62,179 nt of DNA from Candidatus Poribacteria bacterium (GCA_028821605.1 JAPPFM010000058.1:1-62179), one strand, 5' to 3'; shown: positions 17,119 to 26,610, numbered from the stretch's first letter. Notes: generated from the sequence alone by a model not told the origin. Program-made: numbers and translations.

Positions 17119-17544
17119 ATGGACGAAAATAAAAATTTCAACGAACTTCTGATCGAAATTTTGAAACAGATACATGTTCGCTTAGATCGTTTAGACGCGA
17201 AGATTGAAACCAAAGCGGATAAAGCGGATGTCAATGCCCTTAAAGTAAGTCTTGAGAAAGATATAAGCGAGGTCAAGACAGACATCAGCACAGTCAAGGC
17301 AGACATCAGCACAGTTAAGGAAGCAGTCAAGGCAGACATCAGCACAGTTAAGGAAGCAGTCAAGGCAGACATCAGCACAGTTAAGGAAGCAGTCAAGGCA
17401 GACATCAGCGCAGTTAAGGAAGATGTAACCTCTTTGGCGCAACGCCTTGACCGGATTGAAGGAGGCATTGCGACGCTCCGACGGGTGATTGGGGCACAAG
17501 TTGCTATCATTGGGGTTATCCTTGCTATTTTCAAAGCTTTCTAA
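17119..17544 (+). CDS. Hendecad coiled-coil protein with C-terminal membrane helix
   Basis: 141 aa. Residues ~1-30 are amphipathic; residues ~35-110 are a coiled coil with tandem 11-residue units (DISTVKEAVKA) encoded by near-identical 33-bp DNA repeats. Residues ~120-141 (VIGAQVAIIGVILAIFKAF) are a C-terminal membrane helix. The layout resembles short tail-anchored coiled-coil proteins of DUF1640-like type. It mirrors the preceding gene, which has its helix at the N-terminus. No ribosome site is obvious before the ATG. Function unknown. Confidence 0.6.
   Translation: MDENKNFNELLIEILKQIHVRLDRLDAKIETKADKADVNALKVSLEKDISEVKTDISTVKADISTVKEAVKADISTVKEAVKADISTVKEAVKADISAVKEDVTSLAQRLDRIEGGIATLRRVIGAQVAIIGVILAIFKAF
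17281..17411 (+). repeat. 33-bp in-frame tandem repeats
   Basis: About three full copies plus partial ones of a unit starting GACATCAGCACAGTTAAGG. The period is 33 bp (11 codons), so copy-number change keeps the frame and alters coiled-coil length. They are coding repeats, not a CRISPR array, as there are no unique spacers. Confidence 0.85.
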
Positions 17545-17564
17545 AAGGAAATTTAAAAAATAAA

Positions 17565-18527
17565 ATGGAAACCAATACAAACAACGTAGAAGATCGAAAC
17601 ATTGTGATTATTGGCGGTGGGACTGCTGGTTTTGCCGCAGGTGTCTATACGTCTCGCGCAATGCTCGAACCTATCCTCATTACAGGAGAGGCTCTCGGTG
17701 GGCAACTCTCCTTGACGCTTGACCTTGAAAACTATCCAGGTTTCTTCGGCAACGAGGCGGGCGTTTTTATACAGGGTATGCAAGAGCAGGCGGAGCGGTT
17801 CGGCACCGAGGTTAAATTTGATACCGTAACGGCGGTTGACTTTTCACAACACCCGTTTGCTATCACGACCTACGAGAAAGAATATCGCGCCAAATCCGTG
17901 ATTATATGCACGGGTGCCTCACCGCGGACGTTGGATATTTCGGGTGAAGAGGAATATGGCGGACGGGGTGTCTCTTACTGCGCAACATGCGACGGGTTTT
18001 TCTTCCAAGATCAGCGGCTCATTGTAGTTGGTGGTGGTGATGCAGCATTGGAGGAAGGTATCTTCTTGACAAAATACGCCTCTGAAGTCTATATCGTTCA
18101 TCGACGGGATCAGCTCCGTGCAAGCCAGATTATGCAGGAACGCGCCTTCAAAAACGATAAAATCAAGTTCATCTGGGACACGGTCGTTGAAGAAATCAAC
18201 GGCGACGCAGAAAAAGTGACAGGTGCCACCCTCAAGAACGTTAAAACCGGTGAGACGCAACTTTTCCCGATTGACGGTGTATTTATCTTTATTGGACATA
18301 TTCCGAACACAGAACTCTTCACAGATGTCATACATACAGACGAGCAGGGATATATCATTGTGGATGAGATGCAGCGCACGAACATAAACGGTGTCTATGC
18401 CGCAGGCGATGTACATGACCATGTATTTCGTCAGGCAATCACCGCTGCGGGAGCAGGTGCTGCAGCCGCTATCGCCGCTGAAAAATTTGTCGCAGAATTG
18501 GAGAACCGCGCCTATCCGGGAAATTGA
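17565..18527 (+). CDS. trxB: Thioredoxin-disulfide reductase (NADPH)
   Basis: 320 aa, typical. N-terminal FAD motif VIIGGGTAGFAAGVY, the redox-active pair Cys139/Cys142 in CATCDG, the NADPH motif VVGGGDAALEEG, and the C-terminal FAD motif GVYAAGDVHDHVFRQ. It reduces thioredoxin with NADPH in the cytoplasm. Start ATG follows AAAAGGA at a long spacing. It sits 20 bases after the coiled-coil gene and may be cotranscribed. Confidence 0.93.
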   Translation: METNTNNVEDRNIVIIGGGTAGFAAGVYTSRAMLEPILITGEALGGQLSLTLDLENYPGFFGNEAGVFIQGMQEQAERFGTEVKFDTVTAVDFSQHPFAITTYEKEYRAKSVIICTGASPRTLDISGEEEYGGRGVSYCATCDGFFFQDQRLIVVGGGDAALEEGIFLTKYASEVYIVHRRDQLRASQIMQERAFKNDKIKFIWDTVVEEINGDAEKVTGATLKNVKTGETQLFPIDGVFIFIGHIPNTELFTDVIHTDEQGYIIVDEMQRTNINGVYAAGDVHDHVFRQAITAAGAGAAAAIAAEKFVAELENRAYPGN

Positions 18528-18572
18528 TCCGCTGAATAGGTAAACTGTAAAGAAGATTAATATTCAGTTGAT

Positions 18573-19517
18573 ATGATCTACGTAAGGGAGCAACCCGATT
18601 CAGATTTTGCCTCATTGCCGCATGGTAGATACGATATTGTGACCAAAGATGCCTTGCAGAAATTCCCTGAAGACATCTTACAAGCAGTCTTGGAACGGAC
18701 TGATTTTAAATTTGTAGAATTTGTGGAAGGCGAATTCACGACCGTTGAAATCCGCAGGACAGATAGTCTCATAAAGGTGCTCCTCGGTGATGAACTGGTT
18801 TTGGTACACATTGAGTTTCAAGTAGGCAATAGCACCGATGTCGAAATGGTGCGTCGCAACGTAGGCTATCTCGGTAGATGCTATGAAAAATACGGTTTGC
18901 CAATCCTTTCTCACGTTATCTATCTGCGTCCGAATGCTGGGCGGAATGACCCAGGCGGTTACAGGCAAGATGTACCGAACCATCGGTTCATCGTTGAATA
19001 CAAAGTGATTCGTCTTATTGAACTTGATGGGCAATCTGTTTTTGAAACAGAAAATGCTGGACTCATGCCATTCGCGCCGTTGATGCAGCCACCCGTTGGC
19101 ACAGAGGGACTCCAATGGGCAATTCAATGTAACGAAAAGACAAAAACACTCTCGCTGCCTACAGATATTCGGAGCAATCTTCTGGTATCACAATGGGTCA
19201 TGAGTGGGTTAATTCATCCGCATCAAGCAATTAGTGACTTTCTATCGGAGGCAGTTATGCAAGAATCTTCAGTATACAAACACCTCGTAGAGACAGCCGG
19301 AGAAGAATACTATCAACGGGGGGCGCGACAAACAGCGATTCAATCCGTCTTCAGTGTTCTTGAGTTTAAGTTTGATAGACGCGCTGTTCAAGCTCTTAGA
19401 CCCGCCTTAGAAAGCATCCAAGATCTGCAACGTCTTCAAGAGTTGCATAACGAGGCTTTACGTGCAGAGAACTTTGAAGCGTTCACCCACATTTTGGGCA
19501 TGAACGGCAACGAGTAA
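18573..19517 (+). CDS. Rpn/PD-(D/E)XK family putative nuclease (PD-(D/E)XK transposase-like)
   Basis: 314 aa. The N-terminal third has a compact nuclease-like core: RRTDSLIKV for the first acidic residue, then VLVHIEFQV where the acidic-x-Gln pair replaces E-x-K, as in Rpn/PDDEXK_2 proteins. A C-terminal helical region (YYQRGARQTAIQSVFSVLEFKF) follows. Related proteins are abundant, multi-copy and linked to recombination. No transposon ends are seen. A degraded partial copy of its 3' third lies directly downstream. Confidence 0.72.
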   Translation: MIYVREQPDSDFASLPHGRYDIVTKDALQKFPEDILQAVLERTDFKFVEFVEGEFTTVEIRRTDSLIKVLLGDELVLVHIEFQVGNSTDVEMVRRNVGYLGRCYEKYGLPILSHVIYLRPNAGRNDPGGYRQDVPNHRFIVEYKVIRLIELDGQSVFETENAGLMPFAPLMQPPVGTEGLQWAIQCNEKTKTLSLPTDIRSNLLVSQWVMSGLIHPHQAISDFLSEAVMQESSVYKHLVETAGEEYYQRGARQTAIQSVFSVLEFKFDRRAVQALRPALESIQDLQRLQELHNEALRAENFEAFTHILGMNGNE

Positions 19518-19550
19518 TAGATTAAGGAGACCTTGACCCCCTGAAGTCGT

Positions 19551-19883
19551 GGTTTAATTCATCCGCATCAAGCAATTAGTGGCTTTTTATCGGAGGAAGT
19601 TATGCAAGAATCTTCAGTTTACGAACACCTCCTACAAACAGCAGGAGAAGAGCGTTACCAACAAGGACTACAACAGGGAACTGAACAAGGTGCACAACAA
19701 AGTACTATTAGAGATCTCTTTGCTGTGCTTGAGTTTCGGTTTGATGGACACGCCGTTTAGCCTCTTAGACCCGCATTAGAAAGTATTCAAGATTTGCAAC
19801 GTCTTCGAGAGTTGCATAACGAAGCTTTACGCGCAGAAACTTTTGAGGTGTTTGTCCAAAATTTAGAAACAGACGACCGCTAA
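19551..19883 (+). pseudogene. Partial tandem copy of the Rpn-like gene, broken by a stop
   Basis: In one frame it reads GLIHPHQAISGFLSEEVMQE..., closely matching residues ~211-314 of the gene just upstream. An in-frame TAG follows FDGHAV (position 19758), after which homology resumes (PLRPALESIQDLQRLREL) to a stop at 19883. It also has a Gln-rich insertion (QQGLQQGTEQGAQQ) missing from the upstream copy, so it derives from a different family member or has diverged. Only 52 codons could be translated from its internal ATG. Confidence 0.75.
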
Positions 19884-19903
19884 CTTTGGTCTGGAAGGAA
19901 AAT

Positions 19904-21115
19904 ATGAAAACACGAATTAGTTTTTTTATGAGTGCAATCATAGTGTTCCTATTGGCTTTTAACGCGCTAACTGCTAATAGTCAATCTGCAGAATCAAGAG
20001 GCACTAAGCTTGCCGAGCTCGAAAAACGGATAGAGGCGTTGGAGGAGCAATTAGTGGAATCTCGCCAGAATCCATTCGCCACGGCTATTGAGAAAGCCAT
20101 GCCCGCGGTTGTGAAGGTAAACGTGTACGATACAAACGGGAAATATTTCAGCAACGGTTCAGGTGTTATCATTGAAGATAGATACATCCTGACCAATTAT
20201 CATGTCATTGAAAATGCCTCTTACATCGGAGTTGTTGCTGTCCTAGATGAAGAAGCGGATATACCTGTTGATATTCCAGTAAATCTAATTGGTGGTGATC
20301 CCCGGACTGATGTAGCAGTTCTCAAAACATCAGATCCCGATTTTTTTCCCTTACTACAATACTCACAAGAAATTGAATGGGGCAATTCCGATGAAATTCA
20401 AGTGGGTGAGTGGGCAATGGGACTTGGATATCCCTATGCACCTAGGGGTGAAACACACCCTACTGTCACTGTTGGAGTTGTTTCCGCAACCAAGCGAACG
20501 ATGTTGAGTGAAAATTTCGCTGATCTTATTCAAACAGATGCTTCTATCAACCCAGGCAATAGTGGAGGCCCGTTAGTCAACATAGATGGCAAACTTATCG
20601 GCATAAACACAATGATATATGGTCGTCGAAAAAAAACGGATGAGATTATTCGGGAAGGCCTTGGCTTTGCTATCCCTATAAACACCGCAAGAAATATCAT
20701 GGCACAAATTAAGTTATATGGATGTGTGGTTCCTTTTGATCTTGGAATGGAAACACAACAAGTAACAAAAAAATCTACTTCGTATTCACTGCATGGATTT
20801 AATGAAGTAGACGTAAGTGTTCACGTGTCTGCTGTAAAAGAGAATGGGGCCGCTGCCAATATAGGTATCAAAGTTGGGGATCATATCATAGGTGTCAAGC
20901 ATTCCAACGGAACTGAAACCATCGTAGTAAATAAAGAACACTTTAAAAGCTTGATGCATATTTGGCCTATTGATAAGAAAGTCACCCTTGCAATTGTGAA
21001 AAACAAAAAACTTGACTACTTTACGTTGCACGCCAAACGTCCTGCTCCAAAGTTGAGGATGACGGTTAGGCAACCCAACCCGAAAGACCTGCAAAAGTAT
21101 CAGAATTGGGGGTAA
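19904..21115 (+). CDS. HtrA/DegP-like serine protease, main reading frame (frameshifted gene)
   Basis: 403 aa from the ATG at 19904, which has GGAAGG close upstream. Signal peptide (residues ~1-27, ending ANSQSA), a coiled-coil linker (LEKRIEALEEQL), then the trypsin-like domain with His (TNYHVIENA), Asp (DPRTDVAVL) and Ser (NPGNSGGPL) all present, then one PDZ domain. The frame stops at TAA after ...KYQNWG, exactly where the second PDZ domain should start. That domain continues in the -1 frame. The closest relative in the window is the intact paralogue at 41203. Periplasmic protein quality control is the likely role. Confidence 0.85.
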   Translation: MKTRISFFMSAIIVFLLAFNALTANSQSAESRGTKLAELEKRIEALEEQLVESRQNPFATAIEKAMPAVVKVNVYDTNGKYFSNGSGVIIEDRYILTNYHVIENASYIGVVAVLDEEADIPVDIPVNLIGGDPRTDVAVLKTSDPDFFPLLQYSQEIEWGNSDEIQVGEWAMGLGYPYAPRGETHPTVTVGVVSATKRTMLSENFADLIQTDASINPGNSGGPLVNIDGKLIGINTMIYGRRKKTDEIIREGLGFAIPINTARNIMAQIKLYGCVVPFDLGMETQQVTKKSTSYSLHGFNEVDVSVHVSAVKENGAAANIGIKVGDHIIGVKHSNGTETIVVNKEHFKSLMHIWPIDKKVTLAIVKNKKLDYFTLHAKRPAPKLRMTVRQPNPKDLQKYQNWG

Positions 21116-21321
21116 TCGTAGAAAGTGTTGATGCTGCCAGCTTCCTTGCGAATGTTCTTCGCCCCGGAGACCTGCTCCATAAAATTGGAATTATGGAGGT
21201 ACGCTCGCTTGAAAAGTTCAAAATCCTTGTCCCCAGGTTAACCGCAAGCGAACAGTTTTGGTTCTATTTTGAGCGAGACGGAAAAAATAAATCTGAACTT
21301 GTCACTATACCTAAATATTAA
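21106..21321 (+). pseudogene. Detached second PDZ domain of the preceding HtrA-like gene (-1 frame)
   Basis: Reads GVIVESVDAASFLANVLRPGD...FYFERDG, which aligns with the end of the intact paralogue (GVIVTHIEKDSGLTNALRRGD...IYFERDG). The break is at a run of five G directly before the stop (TGG GGG TAA). One slip or indel there restores a single ORF. Either a recent mutation, an assembly error, or ribosomal slippage. Confidence 0.75.
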
Positions 21322-21344
21322 TTGATGGAAAGGAAACCGTTTCA

Positions 21345-22991
21345 GTGAACAAACACCCACGTCTTGCTCTCGGTTTAGATTCAAGCACACAGAGCCTATC
21401 TGCTGTTGTTATCGACATAGACACAGCTGAAAAATGCTTTGAGCATTCGCTTGACTATCGCGCCGATGCACGACTCAACCAATTCGGCATCGGAGAGGAT
21501 TATATCTTACCGCCGAGCGATGAAGGCGAAGCCGAGCAGCCACCGTTGATGTATCTCGCCTCGCTTGATGCTATGTTTGCTGACCTACGTGAGGCAGGCG
21601 TGTCACTTGAAGATATCCTACTCATCAACACATCAGGGCAGCAACATGGGCATGTCTATCTGAACCGAGACGCGGACGCGCTTTTGGCGCAGCTTGCGAG
21701 TTTCCAAAACTTTGACGAAGATACACGCGATTTACAAATTTTGCTAAAAGATGCGTTTGCGTATCCGAATGCCCCTATCTGGATGACCGCGAATACCTCG
21801 GCGCAAACTGAGGTTGTCCGAAACGGTGTCGGTGGGAAAGCAGAGATGATTAATCTCTCCGGTTCGGATGCACCGCTCCGCTTCACAGGTGCTGTCGTGC
21901 GCCGTGTCGGCGAACAGTTTCCTGAATGCTATGCGGCAACAGCAAAAGTCCAGTTGATTAGCAGTTTTATTCCAGCAGTGCTAACGGGTAACGCCGAAGT
22001 TCCTATCGACTACGGAAACGGATGTGGCATGTCGCTCATGAATTACCGGACCCAAACGTGGGATGATGTGCTGTTAGCAGCAACCGCGGACGACTTACCG
22101 GGTGGTGTGGGAGCACTTCAGTCAAAATTGCCAACACTGGCGCGTCCAGATTCCATTGTCGGCAGTCTCGCTGCGTATTACATAGAGAAATACGGCTTCG
22201 ATGGTCGCTGCGCAGTGATCGCAGGCTCTGGTGACAACCCACAAGCGAAAGTGCCGGTTGCTGGAGATTTGCTCAGTCTCGGGACGAGTTTCGTCAACAT
22301 GGTCTCAACCGATGGCGATACACTCGATCCAGAGGGATTTGCCAACGCGATGTATGATGGCATTAGTCGTCCCTTCATGTTCGGATGCCGTACGAACGGC
22401 GCGATGGTATGGGATGCAGTGCGAAGTCAGTATGGATTAGCGAAAGAGGAATACGCACCCGCAGAAGCGGCGTTACAGGCTGTTGCCCCCGGCGAGTTTA
22501 TGGCGTTTTGGCAGCCGAAGACCGAGTCCTTCCCAGTCTCTGGTGCGTTTGAATTGATGCACGCCACATCACAACCCACGTTGGCAGAGGACTATACCGG
22601 TATTATTGAGACGAGCCTTGCTGCCGTTTATATTTACTCCGCTGTCTTCACAAAACAAACACAAGCACCTTTGTTCGTAACCGGCGGCGCAACAGATAGT
22701 CCTGAAATCATGCGGCGCGTCGCGGGAATCTGGAATAGACCGACGCTGCCGGTGGAAAAGGGCGGTGCAGCACTTGGAGCCGCTGTCGCAGGGGTCAAGG
22801 CACTCTATGATGCAAACTCCGACACAGAAGCCGAATCTTTTGATATTGAGGCGTTCAGTGCTTCGGTCTTGAAACGCGGCGAACCCATTCAACCCCATCC
22901 CGAAGATGTCGCTGCCTATCACGGTGAGGGAAAATATCTCCAGCAATTTCGTGAAAAATACGAGCAAATTATGGCAGAAAATCCGGTATAA
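21345..22991 (+). CDS. FGGY-family carbohydrate kinase (xylulokinase-like)
   Basis: 548 aa from a GTG start with GGAAAGGA upstream. The phosphate-binding start GLDSSTQSLSAVVID, the conserved NTSGQQHGHVYL (substrate and catalytic region), and the C-terminal ATPase signature LFVTGGATDSPEIMRRVAG ... EKGGAALGAAVAG are all visible. It phosphorylates a sugar, probably D-xylulose or a similar ketose, with ATP in the cytoplasm. The exact sugar is uncertain. It lies 24 bases after the HtrA remnant. Confidence 0.88.
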   Translation: MNKHPRLALGLDSSTQSLSAVVIDIDTAEKCFEHSLDYRADARLNQFGIGEDYILPPSDEGEAEQPPLMYLASLDAMFADLREAGVSLEDILLINTSGQQHGHVYLNRDADALLAQLASFQNFDEDTRDLQILLKDAFAYPNAPIWMTANTSAQTEVVRNGVGGKAEMINLSGSDAPLRFTGAVVRRVGEQFPECYAATAKVQLISSFIPAVLTGNAEVPIDYGNGCGMSLMNYRTQTWDDVLLAATADDLPGGVGALQSKLPTLARPDSIVGSLAAYYIEKYGFDGRCAVIAGSGDNPQAKVPVAGDLLSLGTSFVNMVSTDGDTLDPEGFANAMYDGISRPFMFGCRTNGAMVWDAVRSQYGLAKEEYAPAEAALQAVAPGEFMAFWQPKTESFPVSGAFELMHATSQPTLAEDYTGIIETSLAAVYIYSAVFTKQTQAPLFVTGGATDSPEIMRRVAGIWNRPTLPVEKGGAALGAAVAGVKALYDANSDTEAESFDIEAFSASVLKRGEPIQPHPEDVAAYHGEGKYLQQFREKYEQIMAENPV

Positions 22992-23024
22992 GAATTGTCG
23001 GTTGTCAGAAAGCAGGTTTCCTAA

Positions 23025-23504
23025 ATGAAAGAACAACTTACACATTTTGACGAAAAAGGTAACACACGGATGGTGAATGTCGGTGGCAAGGAGGAAACAC
23101 TTCGGATTGCCATTGCTCGCGGGCATATTGCCGCCCGTCCTGAAACGCTTCAGTTGATCGCTGAGCAAGGAATGAAGAAGGGCGATGTTTTAGAGGTTGC
23201 GCGGCTTGCTGGTATTATGGCGGCAAAGCGCACGGGTGAACTCATCCCGTTGTGCCACCCATTGGCGTTGACTTCGATTCGCGTTGAACTCGTCATCGCA
23301 AACGACGCGCCGCAGGTTGAGATTGAAGCAGAAGTCCAGACGGTAGGGCGTACGGGTGTAGAAATGGAAGCACTCACTGCTGTATCCGTCGCGGCACTGA
23401 CAGTTTACGATATGTGTAAGGCAGTAGACAGGGAAATGGTCATCGGCGATGTTAGGCTTGTCAAGAAAACGGGTGGTAAACATAGTTATCATGCTTCGCA
23501 GTGA
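23025..23504 (+). CDS. moaC: Cyclic pyranopterin monophosphate synthase
   Basis: 159 aa, typical. Key MoaC segments are present: [32 protein letters not shown] and [27 protein letters not shown], including the conserved Lys and Asp used in catalysis. It converts the MoaA product to cPMP, the second step of molybdenum cofactor synthesis. No other moa genes are nearby. It follows the kinase by 33 bases. Confidence 0.95.
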   Translation: MKEQLTHFDEKGNTRMVNVGGKEETLRIAIARGHIAARPETLQLIAEQGMKKGDVLEVARLAGIMAAKRTGELIPLCHPLALTSIRVELVIANDAPQVEIEAEVQTVGRTGVEMEALTAVSVAALTVYDMCKAVDREMVIGDVRLVKKTGGKHSYHASQ

Positions 23505-23510
23505 GAACAG

Positions 23511-23633
23511 TCGTCAGTTAAAAGAGGCATCTGATAACGACGACACAAACTTGGAAACGAGGAGCGGTTAGAAGTTAGTCAATAGGTTTCGCGTCCGAAA
23601 AGATGCTACTAACAACTCATAACCGACAACCAT
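23511..23633. repeat. Dispersed CAGTTA-type repeat
   Basis: Contains GTCGTCAGTTAAAAGAGG at the left end and ACTCATAACCGACAACC at the right, roughly complementary halves of the heptamer-based repeat family described under findings. It fills the gap before the next gene and ends at its start codon. Confidence 0.5.
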
Positions 23634-23634
23634 T

Positions 23635-26610
23635 ATGCGTCAAGTATTTATTCTTATCCTTGCAGTTTGTTTAATTTCTACAACAGCATTTGCAGCAGAT
23701 TATGTGCTAATCGTCGGCGGTGCTGCCGGTGAGAAGTCCTTTTACGATGCATTCTGGAGTGCCACCTCCCGGTTCCACGAACTACTCACCGATGAATACG
23801 GCTATACGCCAGAGCAGATCACTTTCCTCTTTGAGGATATGGGTGATTCGGAGAAACAGGGACTTGTTGACGCGGAATCAAAGCGCGATCAAGTTTTGGC
23901 AGCATTCGATCAATTCACCAAGACCCTTCAACCGTCAGATCGGTTCCTGCTCTTCATGCTTGGGCACGCATCTCGCACTGGCAGAGGAGCTCCCAAGTTT
24001 AATTTGATGGGGCGGGATATTACTGAAGCAGAATATGTAATGCTCATCAACAGTGTTCCCGCCGAGAATCAGATTTTAATCTTCGGTTTTCCTTATAGCG
24101 GCAGGCTTGTGCCGCAGCTCAGTAAGTCGGGACGCATCATTATTACCTCAAGCTCACCAAATGAGGGTTATTCACTACAGGCGGGGTTCGGCGATGTTTT
24201 TGTTGATGCGTTTTCCACCGCCGATAGCGATACAAACAGCGATGGCGATGTCTCCATCTTAGAAGCGTTTCTACTGCTACAGGAGCGAACAGAAGCGTGG
24301 TATACGCAAGACGGAAGTATTCAGTCCGAACATCCCCACCTTGACGATAACGGTGACAGAAACGCCACTCGAAACCTAACAATTGCACCTGAGACACCAC
24401 TTGACGGGACGGATGATGGCACACTCGCTGAGAAAACATTCTTAGGGACACGTCGCTCTGTCTTAGAAAGCGCACCGCCTCCGCCCGAACCTGAAGTTCT
24501 CGCCGATGCGTCGCCCCCTGTACTTCCTGAAGTGCATGAACACGAACATCCAGAGACACCAGTTGCATCCCGAAACTCTGAGAATCGTAGGTCGTCTCTA
24601 CCTTACGATTTTATCAGCGAGGCAGACGAGAAAACAATTCGCGAAGCCGTTGATATGGCACCCTCTCAAGAAGACTATCCAGAGGACGGGGCTGTTGTTC
24701 TTTGGGAGAGCGTTGACGTTGACATTGATGAAAAAAGTCGTTATATCTATTCCACACGGCGCGTTGTCAAAATCTTTAATGAGAACGGCACAGACCTTGC
24801 CGAAGTCAGCATCCCCTATATGCGTGGGAAAGACGATGTTACTATCCATCATGCCCGAACACTTACCCCTGACGGTAGACGTGTTGAACTCGATTTAAGC
24901 AAAATCATAGCGGATGTCCCACCACCGAGTGCCGTGGAGGCGGGGTTAGATGTCGATGCGCGTCTGATGTATTTCACGCTCCCGGCGATCACTGACGGTT
25001 GTATTATAGACTACGCTTATTCGACGAACAACATTGGGCACGTCATGAGAGGTGAGTTCTGGCGCAAGGTCTATTTTCAAGGACCGCAGCCAGTGCAATA
25101 CTATCGGTTCACTGTACATATCCCGAAGAAGAAACATCTCTATTATCAGGTTTCGGGGGCACCGGTGGCTCCCGTAGGCTTGGAATCAAGCGTCTCCTTT
25201 CTCGATATCGAACCCACAATTACGGAAAATAACTATATCCGCACCTATACCTTTGAAGTTCAAGACATCCCCCCGTTAAAAGAGGAATACCTGATGCCCG
25301 CGCCGCAGGACCTCGCCTACAGCATTAGTATCTCCTCAATTGACTCTTGGGACAAACTCGTGACGTGGTATGCGACACTGATTCGGGAACAGGATACCAT
25401 TACACCGGCTATTGAGGAAAAGACGAAGCAACTGCTTCGAGGTGCCTGGTCCCGAAAGGAGAAGGTGAAGCGGCTTTATGAATACGTCGCGACGAACATC
25501 CGTTACCTCGGTTATGAACTCGGAATTTGGGCGATTAAACCGTATCCAGCTGACTTTGTTTTGAAAGTTAGCGCGGGGGATTGTAAAGACAAAACGACGC
25601 TCCTTTCCACGATGCTTTCATCTGCCGGTATTAATTCCTATCCTGTTCTCATTTCCGCTGGTGATACGCGGGGTGTTAACGCCCACCTTCCGGACGGTGG
25701 CTCAGAGGTCAAAGCGGTGCCTTCTCTTGCCTACTTCAATCACATGATTCTTGCCGTCGAAGGCGACAAAGACGATGAATTCATCTGGCTCGATCCAACA
25801 GCGGAAACCTGTCCGTTTGGCGATTTTCCTTCCGGGGACCAAGACAGGTGGACACTCATCATCAACCCGCGGTTTCTAACAGAAAATGAGGCATCAAACG
25901 ATGATACAGCGTCCAATGGTATGGAGAACAGACTTTACCTATTTCAGAAGAGTCCTTCCCTCGATGCAACCTCGAATTTGAAACGGGTTCATACCGATGT
26001 AGAAGTGAAAAAAGATATGAGTGTCTCTGTTCGCCAAGAACTAACGGTCACCGGCAGTTTCAACATGAAACTTCGGAGTCAGCTCTCACATTTTGAGACC
26101 AACGAGGAGAAAATAGAATTCTTTCACAAAGCATTGGAATTAGATGACCGCGCCAAAGTAACGGATATCAAAGTCCACGGACTTTCCGAGCTGCAAGGCG
26201 AGTTGAAGGTTGAACTCACATGGACCTGTAAGGAATATTTGTATGCGATCGGCAGCCAATTCGTACTTGAGTTGCCGATTGTTAAGCACCCGTACGCGGA
26301 ATTGTTGAGCGAGGAACGCCGAAGGTACCCCGCTGCTATCGGGAAGGCACTGTCCCTTGAAGATAAAGTCAGCGTCAGTACAGAAGCACCCTTCAGAATC
26401 AATACCGTTCCTGAAGAACAGACACTGAAAACCGAAGTCGCGGAAATTCAACTCCGCTACACCCAATCCAAACGCAAAGCCGAAATGAATCAGACGATCC
26501 GTTTCCTGACTCCGAACGTCAAGCCGGAGGACATCCTGCATCTCAAAGATGTTGTCAGAATCGCCTCAAACCGAGGACCGAAACGGTTCATATTGACACA
26601 AGAGTTTTAA
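23635..26610 (+). CDS. Pseudocaspase-like domain fused to DUF3857 and transglutaminase
   Basis: 991 aa, exported (signal peptide ends at residue 20, TAFA|ADY). Residues ~21-220 look like a caspase/C13-fold domain: YVLIVGGAAG start, His111 in MLGHAS at the catalytic position. The expected Cys before YSG is Pro153 (IFGFPYSG), so the protease is predicted dead. A Pro/Glu-rich linker (~280-310) leads to a DUF3857-like beta domain (~340-560) and a transglutaminase-like domain with Cys650 (SAGDCKDK), His703 (FNHMI) and Asp720 (WLDPTA), all intact. DUF3857-transglutaminase proteins are common and exported; the caspase-like addition is unusual. Confidence 0.75.
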   Translation: MRQVFILILAVCLISTTAFAADYVLIVGGAAGEKSFYDAFWSATSRFHELLTDEYGYTPEQITFLFEDMGDSEKQGLVDAESKRDQVLAAFDQFTKTLQPSDRFLLFMLGHASRTGRGAPKFNLMGRDITEAEYVMLINSVPAENQILIFGFPYSGRLVPQLSKSGRIIITSSSPNEGYSLQAGFGDVFVDAFSTADSDTNSDGDVSILEAFLLLQERTEAWYTQDGSIQSEHPHLDDNGDRNATRNLTIAPETPLDGTDDGTLAEKTFLGTRRSVLESAPPPPEPEVLADASPPVLPEVHEHEHPETPVASRNSENRRSSLPYDFISEADEKTIREAVDMAPSQEDYPEDGAVVLWESVDVDIDEKSRYIYSTRRVVKIFNENGTDLAEVSIPYMRGKDDVTIHHARTLTPDGRRVELDLSKIIADVPPPSAVEAGLDVDARLMYFTLPAITDGCIIDYAYSTNNIGHVMRGEFWRKVYFQGPQPVQYYRFTVHIPKKKHLYYQVSGAPVAPVGLESSVSFLDIEPTITENNYIRTYTFEVQDIPPLKEEYLMPAPQDLAYSISISSIDSWDKLVTWYATLIREQDTITPAIEEKTKQLLRGAWSRKEKVKRLYEYVATNIRYLGYELGIWAIKPYPADFVLKVSAGDCKDKTTLLSTMLSSAGINSYPVLISAGDTRGVNAHLPDGGSEVKAVPSLAYFNHMILAVEGDKDDEFIWLDPTAETCPFGDFPSGDQDRWTLIINPRFLTENEASNDDTASNGMENRLYLFQKSPSLDATSNLKRVHTDVEVKKDMSVSVRQELTVTGSFNMKLRSQLSHFETNEEKIEFFHKALELDDRAKVTDIKVHGLSELQGELKVELTWTCKEYLYAIGSQFVLELPIVKHPYAELLSEERRRYPAAIGKALSLEDKVSVSTEAPFRINTVPEEQTLKTEVAEIQLRYTQSKRKAEMNQTIRFLTPNVKPEDILHLKDVVRIASNRGPKRFILTQEF

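Noticed and set aside
17281-17411. CRISPR array
   Set aside because: The 33-bp units are contiguous, in frame and without unique spacers; they encode coiled-coil hendecads.
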